Part shown: in pieces, positions 37,003 to 44,290 of the stretch
Layout of the letters: each line of letters begins with the position of its first letter
Position numbering within the stretch: position 1 is the stretch's first letter
From: Marinobacter nauticus
GTDB taxonomy: Bacteria > Pseudomonadota > Gammaproteobacteria > Enterobacterales > Shewanellaceae
Direction of reading: 5' to 3'
DNA length: 64,000 nt
NCBI RefSeq assembly: GCF_019801015.1
Contig: NZ_JAHVJZ010000004.1
Span: forward strand, 1-64,000
Program-made: the position numbers and the translations under genes
The notes under the pieces: model-generated
Told to the model about the DNA's origin: nothing
Seen by the model: only the letters and a program-made list of their open reading frames with translations
Database searches by the model: none

Positions 37003-37473
37003 TCAACGGGGCGGTTCCACCTCTTTGGCCTCTTTGCGGGCCTCGCGGGCCTGTTCCTCGGCGCGCTGACGGGCTTCCCGCTCGCGCTCCTCGGCGTCTT
37101 TGCGGGCGGCTTTGGCTTCCTTCTCGGCTTCACGGTCCCACTCCTGGGCTTCCCGCCGCGCTTCCCGTTCACGTTGCTCCCGGTCGCGCTGGCGCTCTGC
37201 CGCTTCCTTTTCCGCTTCACGTTCCCAGGCTTCGGCTTCGCGCTCCCGCTCCTTTTCCGCTTTGCGTTGCTGCCGCTCCGCTTCCTGACGGGCTTTGTAC
37301 TCTTCGCGCTCCGACGCTTCACGATCTTTACGGGCTTCACGCTCTGTCGCACGCTCAGCCTGACGGGCCGCATTTTCGGCCTGCTTGGCCTTGGCGTGCT
37401 CCGGCGGTGCCGCCAGGCTGCCAGTACTGGCCAAAAGCAATGACACGCTCAACGCAGTAACCAGGTTTTTCAT
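37003..37473 (-). CDS. Exported, extremely charged helical protein
   Basis: Protein of 156 residues: a signal peptide (1 to about 22, ending TGSLAA) followed by about 130 residues made almost only of Glu, Arg, Ala, Lys and Gln, with blocks such as EAEAWEREAEKEAAERQRD. No hydrophobic core is present, so it should form a single extended ER/K-type helix or a coiled coil in the periplasm. Related low-complexity proteins occur in other gammaproteobacteria, but no function is known to me. The signal peptide and a TAAGGG just before the ATG argue that this strand is the real one, although the opposite strand is also open. Confidence 0.7.
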   Translation of the reverse strand: MKNLVTALSVSLLLASTGSLAAPPEHAKAKQAENAARQAERATEREARKDREASEREEYKARQEAERQQRKAEKEREREAEAWEREAEKEAAERQRDREQREREARREAQEWDREAEKEAKAARKDAEEREREARQRAEEQAREARKEAKEVEPPR

Positions 37474-37554
37474 ACCCTTACTCCCACAATCAGTGACTTA
37501 GCTCCTTTACAGTGTAGCGAAGCCGGTCACAGATCAACCGTCGAGGGAGCGACA

Positions 37555-38019
37555 GTAAAAATCCACCTGCATAGCAGGTGGCTTTGATTAGCCCCCTTTA
37601 AGGGGGCTGCTTAGTTCTCGGGGTTGCCAAAGGCATGAACGGATAGTGCTCCACTCACCTCCTTTGCCGGGACGGCCCGGCGGCCGCCAGAAGGGCTTCG
37701 CCCCTCTGGACTCCCCTTTGCCTCCGGCGCAGCGAAAACCCCTCGCTCCCACTCCTTCCCATTTCGGCACCGGCCAGACTCGCTTCCATGCTCGGCTGGC
37801 CGCTCGAGCCTTCCCTGGCTCTCGGCCTCATTCCCAGTCGTTCCCGCTCGGCGCTGCGAGTCGGCGCATGTGGACGGCTTACGCCGTGAGGGTCTGGTGC
37901 ATGCCTCTCCTTTTCTGTGCACCGGCTTTCAATCCGTCTCGTCTCTTAGCAGTACTCTTCGGGCAAAGCCCAGAGCAAGCGATCACCACCTCCATAGGAG
38001 GTGGTTTAGGGATGACAAC
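37555..38019 (-). repeat. Dispersed 465-bp repeat, copy 3 (complete)
   Basis: Complete copy with the same boundaries as copy 2. The hairpin CCACCTGC-ATA-GCAGGTGG is at 37563-37581, and CCACCTCC-ATA-GGAGGTGG is at 37986-38004. It abuts the A-tract of the dcp terminator on the right. The left end lies about 80 bp upstream of the charged-helix gene. Copies 2 and 3 are direct repeats about 5.2 kb apart. Confidence 0.9.
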
Positions 38020-38048
38020 AAAAACGCCGACGTTTCCGTCGGCGTTTT
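38020..38048 (-). terminator. Terminator of dcp
   Basis: CGCCGACG-TTTC-CGTCGGCG stem flanked by A- and T-runs, 8 bp after the dcp stop codon. Repeat copy 3 begins at its T-run on the minus strand. Confidence 0.88.
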
Positions 38049-38055
38049 GGCTGGG

Positions 38056-40089
38056 TCAGTTCAGGCCCCGGTCACTCAGCAATGCCTGAATCTCCGGGTC
38101 CCGGCCCCGGAAGGTGCGATAAAGCACGTCAGGCTTTTCCGTACCGCCAGCGCGCAGCAGGGTGTGCAGTCGGCCCGCCACCGCCGGGTCAAACAGATCA
38201 CCGGACTCGGTAAATGCGGCAAAGCCATCCCCATCCAGTACCGCGGAGTACAGGTAGCTGTAGTAGCCAGCAGAGTATCCCCCGGCAAAGATGTGGGCAA
38301 ACGCCGGTGAACGGTAGCGATAGGCGATCGCCTCAGGCAAACCGATGCGTTCGGCGACCGCCGATTCCATCTCCGCCACCTCCGGCACTGCTCCCTGGTG
38401 AGTGTGCCAGGCCATATCGAGCAGAGCGGCCGCCAGGAATTCACCGGTCTGGAAACCCTGATTAAACCGTCCCACGGCCTGAACCCGCTCGACCAGCTCA
38501 TCCGGGATCACCTCGCCGGTGTCCACATGGCGGGCGTAGTGGGCCAGCACCTGCGGTTGCAATGCCCAGTGTTCCAGCACCTGAGAGGGAAACTCAACAA
38601 AGTCCCGGGCAACGTTGGTGCCGGAGAGGCTGGCGTACTGACAGTCGGTCAACAAACCGTGCAGCGCATGGCCAAACTCGTGGAACAGGGTACGAACGTG
38701 CTCAAAGTTCAGCAGCGCCGGTTCGCCGGGCTGCGGTTTGGGAAAGTTGCAGACGTTCTGCACCAGCGGGCGCACCACGCCATCCAGCCGTGACTGCTCA
38801 CGGAACACCGTCATCCAGGCGCCGCCACGCTTGCTGTCGCGGGTGAAGTAGTCGCCGATAAAGACGCCAAGGTGGGCGCCATCCCGGTCCACCACTTCCC
38901 AGGCCCGCGCTTCGTCGTGGTAGAGCGCCAGTCCGTGCAGCGGCTTGAAGTCGATGCCAAACAGGTTTCGGGCGGTGTGAAAGGCCCCTTCAATGACGTT
39001 GTCCAGGGAGAAGTAAGGCTTCAGTTGGTCATCGTCCAGTGCGTACTTTTCCAGACGCTCCTGTTCGGCGTAATACCACCAGTCCCAGCCTGCTAACGTA
39101 AATTGTTCGCCGTCAGCGTGGATCCGGGCCTGCAGCGCCTCCGCTTCCTGCTGTGCTTTACGGGCCGTGGCCTGCCACACGTCATCCATCAGCGCCTGAG
39201 CCCCTTCGGGGCCGTCCACCATGCGATCCGCCAGCTCATAGTGGGCGTGGGTGGGATAACCGAGCAGGGCCGCACGCTGCTGACGCAGTGTGACCTGACG
39301 GCGCAGGTTGGCTTTATTGTCCTGATCGTCGTTGTTGTCAGCGCGATTCAGGTAGCCCTGATACAGCGCCTGACGATGGCCCCGGTGGTGGCAGTAGGTC
39401 AGGAAGGGATAGAGCACGGTGCGGTCGCAGCCAAATGCCCACGCGCCCGGGTGCCCCATCTCTGCGGCTTTGTCGGCGGCAGCCTGAATCATCCCGTCGG
39501 GCAGGCCTGCCAGCTCGTCCTGCTCGGTCACAACATGAACAAACGCGTTGTTCTGGGCCAGCAGGTTCTGGGCAAACTGGATCTGCAGGGTGGCCAGTTC
39601 CCGGTTGATCTCCGCCAACTGCTCCCGGGCCTCCCCCCGCAGCAACGCGCCGCCACGGACAAAGGCATCGTAGGTTTTTTCCGTTAACACCCGAGCTTCA
39701 CCGCTCAGTGAGTCACGCTGCTGCCAGACCGCCTCAATCCGCGCAAAGAGAGCGGGATTCAGCGCAATGGCGTCACTGTGGGCGGCCAGCCGGGGGCCAA
39801 AAGCCTGCTCAATGGCCTGGCGCGCCGGGTTGGTGTCTGTGCCGCCGAGGTTTTCGAACAGCATCCGGGTGCGGCTCAGCAAGGCGCCGGAACGCTCCAG
39901 TGCTTCGATGGTGTTACTAAGGGAAGGCGGCTCCGGGTGGTTAACGATGGCGTCAACCTCTTCCAGTTGTGCCGCCATGCCCGCTTCCAGAGCGGGGCCA
40001 AAGTGATCGTCGCTCAGCGCCTGAAACGGCGGCAAGCCAAAAGGCGCATCAAACGCGCCCAACAGAGGATTGGTACTACTCAACGCCAA
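38056..40089 (-). CDS. dcp: Peptidyl-dipeptidase Dcp (M3 metallopeptidase)
   Basis: Zinc peptidase of 677 residues that removes dipeptides from peptide C termini. The zinc site HEFGH is at residues 470-474. The sequence follows E. coli Dcp rather than oligopeptidase A: start STNPLL, WDWWYYAEQERLEKYALDD, FTRDSKRGGAWM, ASLSGTNVARDFVEFPSQ and the end SDRGLN. It probably acts in the cytoplasm, since no signal peptide is present. It is followed by its own terminator and then by repeat copy 3, and is preceded by the histidine-kinase gene on the same strand. Confidence 0.93.
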   Translation of the reverse strand: MALSSTNPLLGAFDAPFGLPPFQALSDDHFGPALEAGMAAQLEEVDAIVNHPEPPSLSNTIEALERSGALLSRTRMLFENLGGTDTNPARQAIEQAFGPRLAAHSDAIALNPALFARIEAVWQQRDSLSGEARVLTEKTYDAFVRGGALLRGEAREQLAEINRELATLQIQFAQNLLAQNNAFVHVVTEQDELAGLPDGMIQAAADKAAEMGHPGAWAFGCDRTVLYPFLTYCHHRGHRQALYQGYLNRADNNDDQDNKANLRRQVTLRQQRAALLGYPTHAHYELADRMVDGPEGAQALMDDVWQATARKAQQEAEALQARIHADGEQFTLAGWDWWYYAEQERLEKYALDDDQLKPYFSLDNVIEGAFHTARNLFGIDFKPLHGLALYHDEARAWEVVDRDGAHLGVFIGDYFTRDSKRGGAWMTVFREQSRLDGVVRPLVQNVCNFPKPQPGEPALLNFEHVRTLFHEFGHALHGLLTDCQYASLSGTNVARDFVEFPSQVLEHWALQPQVLAHYARHVDTGEVIPDELVERVQAVGRFNQGFQTGEFLAAALLDMAWHTHQGAVPEVAEMESAVAERIGLPEAIAYRYRSPAFAHIFAGGYSAGYYSYLYSAVLDGDGFAAFTESGDLFDPAVAGRLHTLLRAGGTEKPDVLYRTFRGRDPEIQALLSDRGLN

Positions 40090-40151
40090 ACTCCTTGATG
40101 TTGTTGCGGTGGTCCGTCATGGCCACTCGTTCTTATTGCTGCCCCCTGAGC

Positions 40152-41987
40152 TTACTCTCGCTGGCCGCTGACGCCAAGAGCCTGCCCAACCCGACTGCGG
40201 TTCATCACGCCCTCTTTCAGCGCGTTCTCCAGTGCGCCGAGCGTCAGTGGTTTGGTCAGGAAACCGTCCATCCCCGCCCGTTCGCAGAGTTTCCGGTCCT
40301 GGTCGGTGACGTTGGCGGTGATGGCGATGATCAACGCGTCCCGGCTCGTGCCCTGGCGGATCATGGAGGCTGCGGTAAAGCCGTCCATCACCGGCATCTG
40401 GCAGTCCATCAACACCACGTCGACCGGCTCGTTGTCCGCCGCCTTCAGCGCCTCCTGTCCGTTGTGGCAGAACTGCACCTCCGCGATCGCCAGCTTGCTC
40501 AGGTAGGCTTTCATCAGCGCCTGATTACTGTCGTTGTCCTCAGCCACCAGCACCTTCAGTCTGGACAGCAGGTCAGCGGACACTTCCGCGGATGGGGCCG
40601 GCTGTGGCGCCGCTTCCGCCACCGGCGTCAGCGGCACCTTGAGGGTAAAGGTACTGCCCTGCCCCTGTTGGGAGCTCACCTTTATTTGCGCATCCATCAG
40701 GCCCGCCAGCTTTTTGCTGATGGCCAGGCCCAGCCCGGTGCCCCCGAAACGGCGGGAGGTGGCACCATCACCCTGAGTGTAGGGATCGAAAATCGCGCCC
40801 AGTGAGGCGGCCGGGATCCCGACGCCATTGTCTTCCACCTCAAACTGAATCTCCTGAATCGCCCCCACCCGACGCTGCGGCAATACCCGCACGCACACCG
40901 TTCCGCCGGGGCTGAACTTCACCGCATTGGACACCAGGTTGCCCAGAATCTGGCCCAGCCGGTTTTCGTCACCGGCAACCCGGGCAGGCAGATCGTCAGC
41001 AAGCGCCGTACTCAACGTGACGTTGTTGCGTTCCGCCTGTCCGGCATAAGCCGCCAGAGTGCGATCGACAAACTTCGCCAGTGAAAAGTCCCGTCGCTCC
41101 AGCACCATTTTCCCCGCGTCCAGTTTGGAGAAATCGAGCACGTCATCGACGATGCGCACCAGGCTGTCCGCCGCATGGGTGATGTAATCCAGATGCTCCT
41201 GGGCGTTGGGGGGTAAGGCGTCGCGCTGATGTTGCAGACAGTCCGCAAAGCCGATGATGCTGTTAATGGGGGTGCGGATCTCGTGGCTGGCGTTGGCCAT
41301 AAAGTCGCTGCGCGCCACCAGTGCGCCGCGCAGACGACGCTGAAGGCGCTCATCGTTCTGCTGGCGCTCCTGCACGAACCGATCCAGATCTTCCAGCGCC
41401 TGAGCCAACGGCACCAGCTCAGGCCGCTCGGTATAAAACCGCGCCTGGCCGCTGCCGATTCGGGGCAGTTGCGCCAACAACATACTCAATGGGGTGATGA
41501 TCCGCCGGCTGACCGATCGATAGAGCAGGATGAACGCCAGTATCACCAGCCCGGCGGCCAGACACAGCATCACCGCACTGCTTCGCAGCCACTCCCGCTG
41601 GTCCACATTGACGCGGTAGTTCAGTGCCTGATCCGGCGACAGCACCAGTCGTCCACTCAGGCTCAGGCAGCCCTGTAACCAGTCCCAGTCGTCCGCGCAG
41701 ACGCGATTTCCCATCTCCAGCCGTTCGCCGCTGGCCTCCAGCTCCAGGTAGCCGCCGCGCAATTCGGGCAGTTCATCGAGCACACTGATGGCGTTGCTGC
41801 GCCAGACAGTGCCGGACTCCCCCGCCGTGATCAATCGTGGCCCCAGCGCCCGCAGTTGCAACGACCACTCATTGGCCACCCGATGCTGGTGATACGCCAA
41901 CGCGGCGATGCTCAACAACAGCAGCATCGCCAGCGTCACCGAGGCCAGAGGGAGAAACAGGTGAACCGTCAGTTTTCGCAGTGGCAT
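40152..41987 (-). CDS. Hybrid sensor histidine kinase with receiver domain
   Basis: Membrane-bound two-component sensor of 611 residues. Two helices (about residues 8-32 and 138-160) bracket a periplasmic domain of about 105 residues. A HAMP-like linker and short coiled coil follow. HisKA has His235 in ASHEIRTP. The ATPase part shows NLVSNAVKFS, DNGVGIP and GGTGLGLAIS. The receiver domain near the C terminus carries Asp528 in VLMDCQMPVMDG. No Hpt domain or separate response regulator gene is nearby, so the output partner is elsewhere. The ATG at 41987 follows AAAGGATG. Its upstream region contains a palindrome and a CRP-like site. Confidence 0.92.
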   Translation of the reverse strand: MPLRKLTVHLFLPLASVTLAMLLLLSIAALAYHQHRVANEWSLQLRALGPRLITAGESGTVWRSNAISVLDELPELRGGYLELEASGERLEMGNRVCADDWDWLQGCLSLSGRLVLSPDQALNYRVNVDQREWLRSSAVMLCLAAGLVILAFILLYRSVSRRIITPLSMLLAQLPRIGSGQARFYTERPELVPLAQALEDLDRFVQERQQNDERLQRRLRGALVARSDFMANASHEIRTPINSIIGFADCLQHQRDALPPNAQEHLDYITHAADSLVRIVDDVLDFSKLDAGKMVLERRDFSLAKFVDRTLAAYAGQAERNNVTLSTALADDLPARVAGDENRLGQILGNLVSNAVKFSPGGTVCVRVLPQRRVGAIQEIQFEVEDNGVGIPAASLGAIFDPYTQGDGATSRRFGGTGLGLAISKKLAGLMDAQIKVSSQQGQGSTFTLKVPLTPVAEAAPQPAPSAEVSADLLSRLKVLVAEDNDSNQALMKAYLSKLAIAEVQFCHNGQEALKAADNEPVDVVLMDCQMPVMDGFTAASMIRQGTSRDALIIAITANVTDQDRKLCERAGMDGFLTKPLTLGALENALKEGVMNRSRVGQALGVSGQRE

Positions 41988-42048
41988 AAGCACGCATCCT
42001 TTCCGCTTTGGCGCCAACCGCGCCGGGGCATGGACAAATTCTAGTTAA

Positions 42049-42061
42049 AACTGAGTCAGTT
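42049..42061. promoter_or_regulatory. 13-bp palindrome upstream of the kinase gene
   Basis: AACTGAGTCAGTT is a perfect palindrome about 60 bp upstream of the kinase start codon. It may be an operator; the binder is unknown. Confidence 0.35.
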
Positions 42062-42122
42062 AGTGGTTTTTCACCCACTTTCTGCGCTGTTATGGCCCAA
42101 AAAGACGGCAATATCCGCACAC

Positions 42123-42138
42123 TGTGATCGTGATCACG
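42123..42138. promoter_or_regulatory. CRP-like binding site
   Basis: TGTGA-TCGTGA-TCACG matches the CRP pattern TGTGA-N6-TCACA with one mismatch. It lies between the kinase gene (minus) and a possible plus-strand small RNA. A perfect 14-bp palindrome overlaps it at 42127-42140. Confidence 0.5.
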
Positions 42139-42196
42139 ATGGCAATTTTCCAGTGTGAGACAACTCCCACAATTCATCTTCCGTTCAGATTTGGGC

Positions 42197-42225
42197 AAGA
42201 CAGGACAGACCACTTTCCGTACACT
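42197..42225 (+). promoter_or_regulatory. Candidate promoter for a plus-strand small transcript
   Basis: AAGACA (42197-42202), a 17-bp spacer and TACACT (42220-42225). It points toward a strong terminator about 110 bp downstream with no large gene between. Confidence 0.35.
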
Positions 42226-42231
42226 GCATCG

Positions 42232-42338
42232 CATTCGCCACCCCAACCGGTTCTTTAGGGGAAGGGACCGGGACAAGAATGAATAACGGCGAAAACGAAC
42301 TGTGCCGCTGGGGCCTCGCCCCGGCGGCTTTTTATTTT
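42232..42338 (+). ncRNA. Possible small RNA or very short ORF
   Basis: A candidate promoter and a strong plus-strand terminator enclose about 107 bp with no plus-strand gene. The stretch could form a first stem from GGTTCT and GGGACC. It also holds a purine-rich segment before an ATG at 42279; that frame runs on through the terminator into macB antisense, so coding use is unlikely. Prediction only, based on signals rather than similarity to a known sRNA. Confidence 0.35.
42304..42338 (+). terminator. Strong plus-strand intrinsic terminator
   Basis: GCCGCTGGGGC, loop CTC and GCCCCGGCGGC give an 11-bp stem followed by TTTTTATTTT. No annotated plus-strand gene lies upstream of it, which suggests an unrecognised transcript. 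Confidence 0.8.
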
Positions 42339-42346
42339 CCGGATAC

Positions 42347-42373
42347 AGAAAAGGCGCCTTACGGCGCCTTTTT
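42347..42373 (-). terminator. Terminator of the macA-macB-type operon
   Basis: GGCGCC-TTAC-type hairpin (GGCGCC at 42351-42358 region and GGCGCC at 42363-42368) with T-rich flanks, just after the permease stop codon on the minus strand. Confidence 0.8.
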
Positions 42374-42374
42374 G

Positions 42375-43601
42375 CTATTCGAAGCGCAGTGCTTCGATGG
42401 GGTCGAGATTGGCCGCTTTATAGGCGGGGTAAAAGCCAAAGCCAACGCCTATCAACCCGGTTCCCAGCACACTGATCAGGATAATGGCCGGAGACAGCGC
42501 CATCTCCCAGCCCACGCCGTACTGCAAGATGCCGACCGCCATCAGCGACAGGGCGACGCCCAGCAGCGCACCGATAAGACACAGGGTCACGCTTTCGATC
42601 AGAAACTGAGTCAGGATATGCCGGGGTTGCGCGCCCACCGCCATGCGCAGGCCGATCTCCCGGGTTCGCTCTGTCACGCTCACCAGCATGATGTTCATCA
42701 CTCCGATGCCACCCACCAGCAACGACACGCCCGCCACCCCCGCCAGCAACATGGAGAACACTTTGTTGGCTTCGGCACGGGTGGACAGCATCGCGGTCAG
42801 GTTCATCACCCGAAAAGGCGAAGGCTGCCCGGCAGCCACCCGATGACGCTGGTTGAGCAGACGGGACATCTCCTCGCTGACGTAGTCCATGTTGCTGGCG
42901 TCATCGACCCCGACAGTCAGACGGCTGACCCGGTTAACGTTGGTGGAGGTGGACCCCACCACCCGGCGGTTGGCGGTAGTCAGCGGCAGGATCAGGGTGT
43001 CATCCTGATCCATACCCCGCATGTCCTGGCCTTTGCCTTTGAGCACTCCGATCACCGTCAACGGCACCCGGTTAACCCGCACGGTTTCCCCCAGTGCCAG
43101 GCTGGGGTCGCCGAACAGCTCCTTGGCCACGGTTTGCCCCATCAGCGCCACCTTGGCGCCACTGCGCACGTCACTGTCGCTGAACGCCCGGCCATGGCTT
43201 ACCACCCAATTGGTGGCGGTCAGGTAGTCGGTGTTCACCCCCTGAATGCCGGTGTTCCAGTTCTGATTACCGGACACCACCTGGGCCTGCCCGTTCACCG
43301 ATGCCCCAACGGCCACCACCTCGGGGATCTCCCTTTTGATGGCTTCTACGTCGCGCATGTCGAGGCGATTGACGTTGCCCGCCGCCTGACGAGCGCCGCC
43401 ACTGCTGACGGAGTTGGCGCGGACAATCAGCAGATTGGTGCCCAGACTTTCGATCTGCGCTTCCACCTGTCGTTGGGCCCCCTCCCCCAGCGCAAACATC
43501 ACGATCACTGCACTGATGCCGATGATGATGCCGAGGGTGGTCAGGATCGACCGCATCAGGTTGCGCCGCAGTGACAGCAGTGCCGTGGATACCAGTGTCA
43601 T
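42375..43601 (-). CDS. MacB-type ABC transporter permease
   Basis: Mechanotransmission-type permease of 408 residues, without a fused ATPase. Four membrane helices: one near the N terminus (ILTTLGIIIGISAVIVMFAL) and three near the C terminus. A large periplasmic MacB domain lies between (about residues 45-275). The FtsX-like block GGIGVMNIMLVSVTERTREIGLRMAVGA precedes the last helices. It overlaps the ATPase gene by 4 bp and works with it and the MacA-like adaptor. MacAB-type systems drive export of peptides, toxins or macrolides from the periplasm through TolC. The substrate here is not known. Confidence 0.92.
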   Translation of the reverse strand: MTLVSTALLSLRRNLMRSILTTLGIIIGISAVIVMFALGEGAQRQVEAQIESLGTNLLIVRANSVSSGGARQAAGNVNRLDMRDVEAIKREIPEVVAVGASVNGQAQVVSGNQNWNTGIQGVNTDYLTATNWVVSHGRAFSDSDVRSGAKVALMGQTVAKELFGDPSLALGETVRVNRVPLTVIGVLKGKGQDMRGMDQDDTLILPLTTANRRVVGSTSTNVNRVSRLTVGVDDASNMDYVSEEMSRLLNQRHRVAAGQPSPFRVMNLTAMLSTRAEANKVFSMLLAGVAGVSLLVGGIGVMNIMLVSVTERTREIGLRMAVGAQPRHILTQFLIESVTLCLIGALLGVALSLMAVGILQYGVGWEMALSPAIILISVLGTGLIGVGFGFYPAYKAANLDPIEALRFE

Positions 43602-44290
43602 AACGCGATCCCCCTGCCCCGGTTCTGAATGCGGCCATCGCGGACCAGAATGATGCGGTCAGCCTGATCCGCCACCTCTTGCTCATGGGTCACCAGCACC
43701 ACGGTCTGTCCGTCCCGGTTCAGACGCCGGAACAGCGCCATGATCTCTTCACTGGTGACGCTGTCCAGTGCACCGGTAGGCTCATCCGCCAACAGAATGC
43801 TGGGGCGGTTAACCAGCGCCCGGGCGATCGCCACCCGCTGCTGTTGCCCGCCGGAGAGCTGGCTCGGATGATGGCCCAGCCGGTTTCCCAGCCCCACCGA
43901 TTCCAGCGCCGCCCGGGCGCGGCTGTCACCGTCCTCCACCGGCGCCTCGTTGTACATCAGCGGCATCTTGACGTTGTCCAGCGCCGAGGTGCGGGAGAGC
44001 AGATTAAACTGCTGAAACACAAAGCCGACGTGGTCCCGACGCAGTTGGGCCAAACGGGCTTTGTTCATCCCCGCCGTGGATTGGCCCAGCAGCCGGACCT
44101 CGCCCTGCTCCGGGGTCATCAGGCAGCCAATCAGGTTCATCAGGGTGGATTTGCCGGAACCGGATGGCCCCATAATCGCCACCATCTCACCCCGTTCGAT
44201 GGTCAGGTCGACCTGATCCAACACCTGGAATCGTTCCCCCGCCATGGGAAAGCTGTGGCTCAGGCCAGCGCAATGAATGGCCGCGCTCAT
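43598..44290 (-). CDS. ABC transporter ATPase, MacB/LolD type
   Basis: Nucleotide-binding subunit of 230 residues. Walker A GPSGSGKST, Q-loop region FVFQQFNLLSRTSALDNV, signature LSGGQQQRVAIARAL, Walker B ILLADEPTGALD and the switch histidine in VLVTHEQEVA are all in place. The gene overlaps both neighbours by 4 bp (adaptor upstream, permease downstream), which indicates tight translational coupling. It powers the MacB-type permease. Confidence 0.94.
   Translation of the reverse strand: MSAAIHCAGLSHSFPMAGERFQVLDQVDLTIERGEMVAIMGPSGSGKSTLMNLIGCLMTPEQGEVRLLGQSTAGMNKARLAQLRRDHVGFVFQQFNLLSRTSALDNVKMPLMYNEAPVEDGDSRARAALESVGLGNRLGHHPSQLSGGQQQRVAIARALVNRPSILLADEPTGALDSVTSEEIMALFRRLNRDGQTVVLVTHEQEVADQADRIILVRDGRIQNRGRGIAL

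Noticed and set aside
37100-37443. Plus-strand frames opposite the charged-helix gene
   Set aside because: They are Arg/Ser- or Leu/Phe-rich mirror images of the Glu/Arg codons; only the minus frame has a signal peptide and ribosome site.
42279-43574. 431-codon plus-strand frame starting before the plus-strand terminator
   Set aside because: It passes through two strong terminator hairpins and is antisense to the MacB-type permease.
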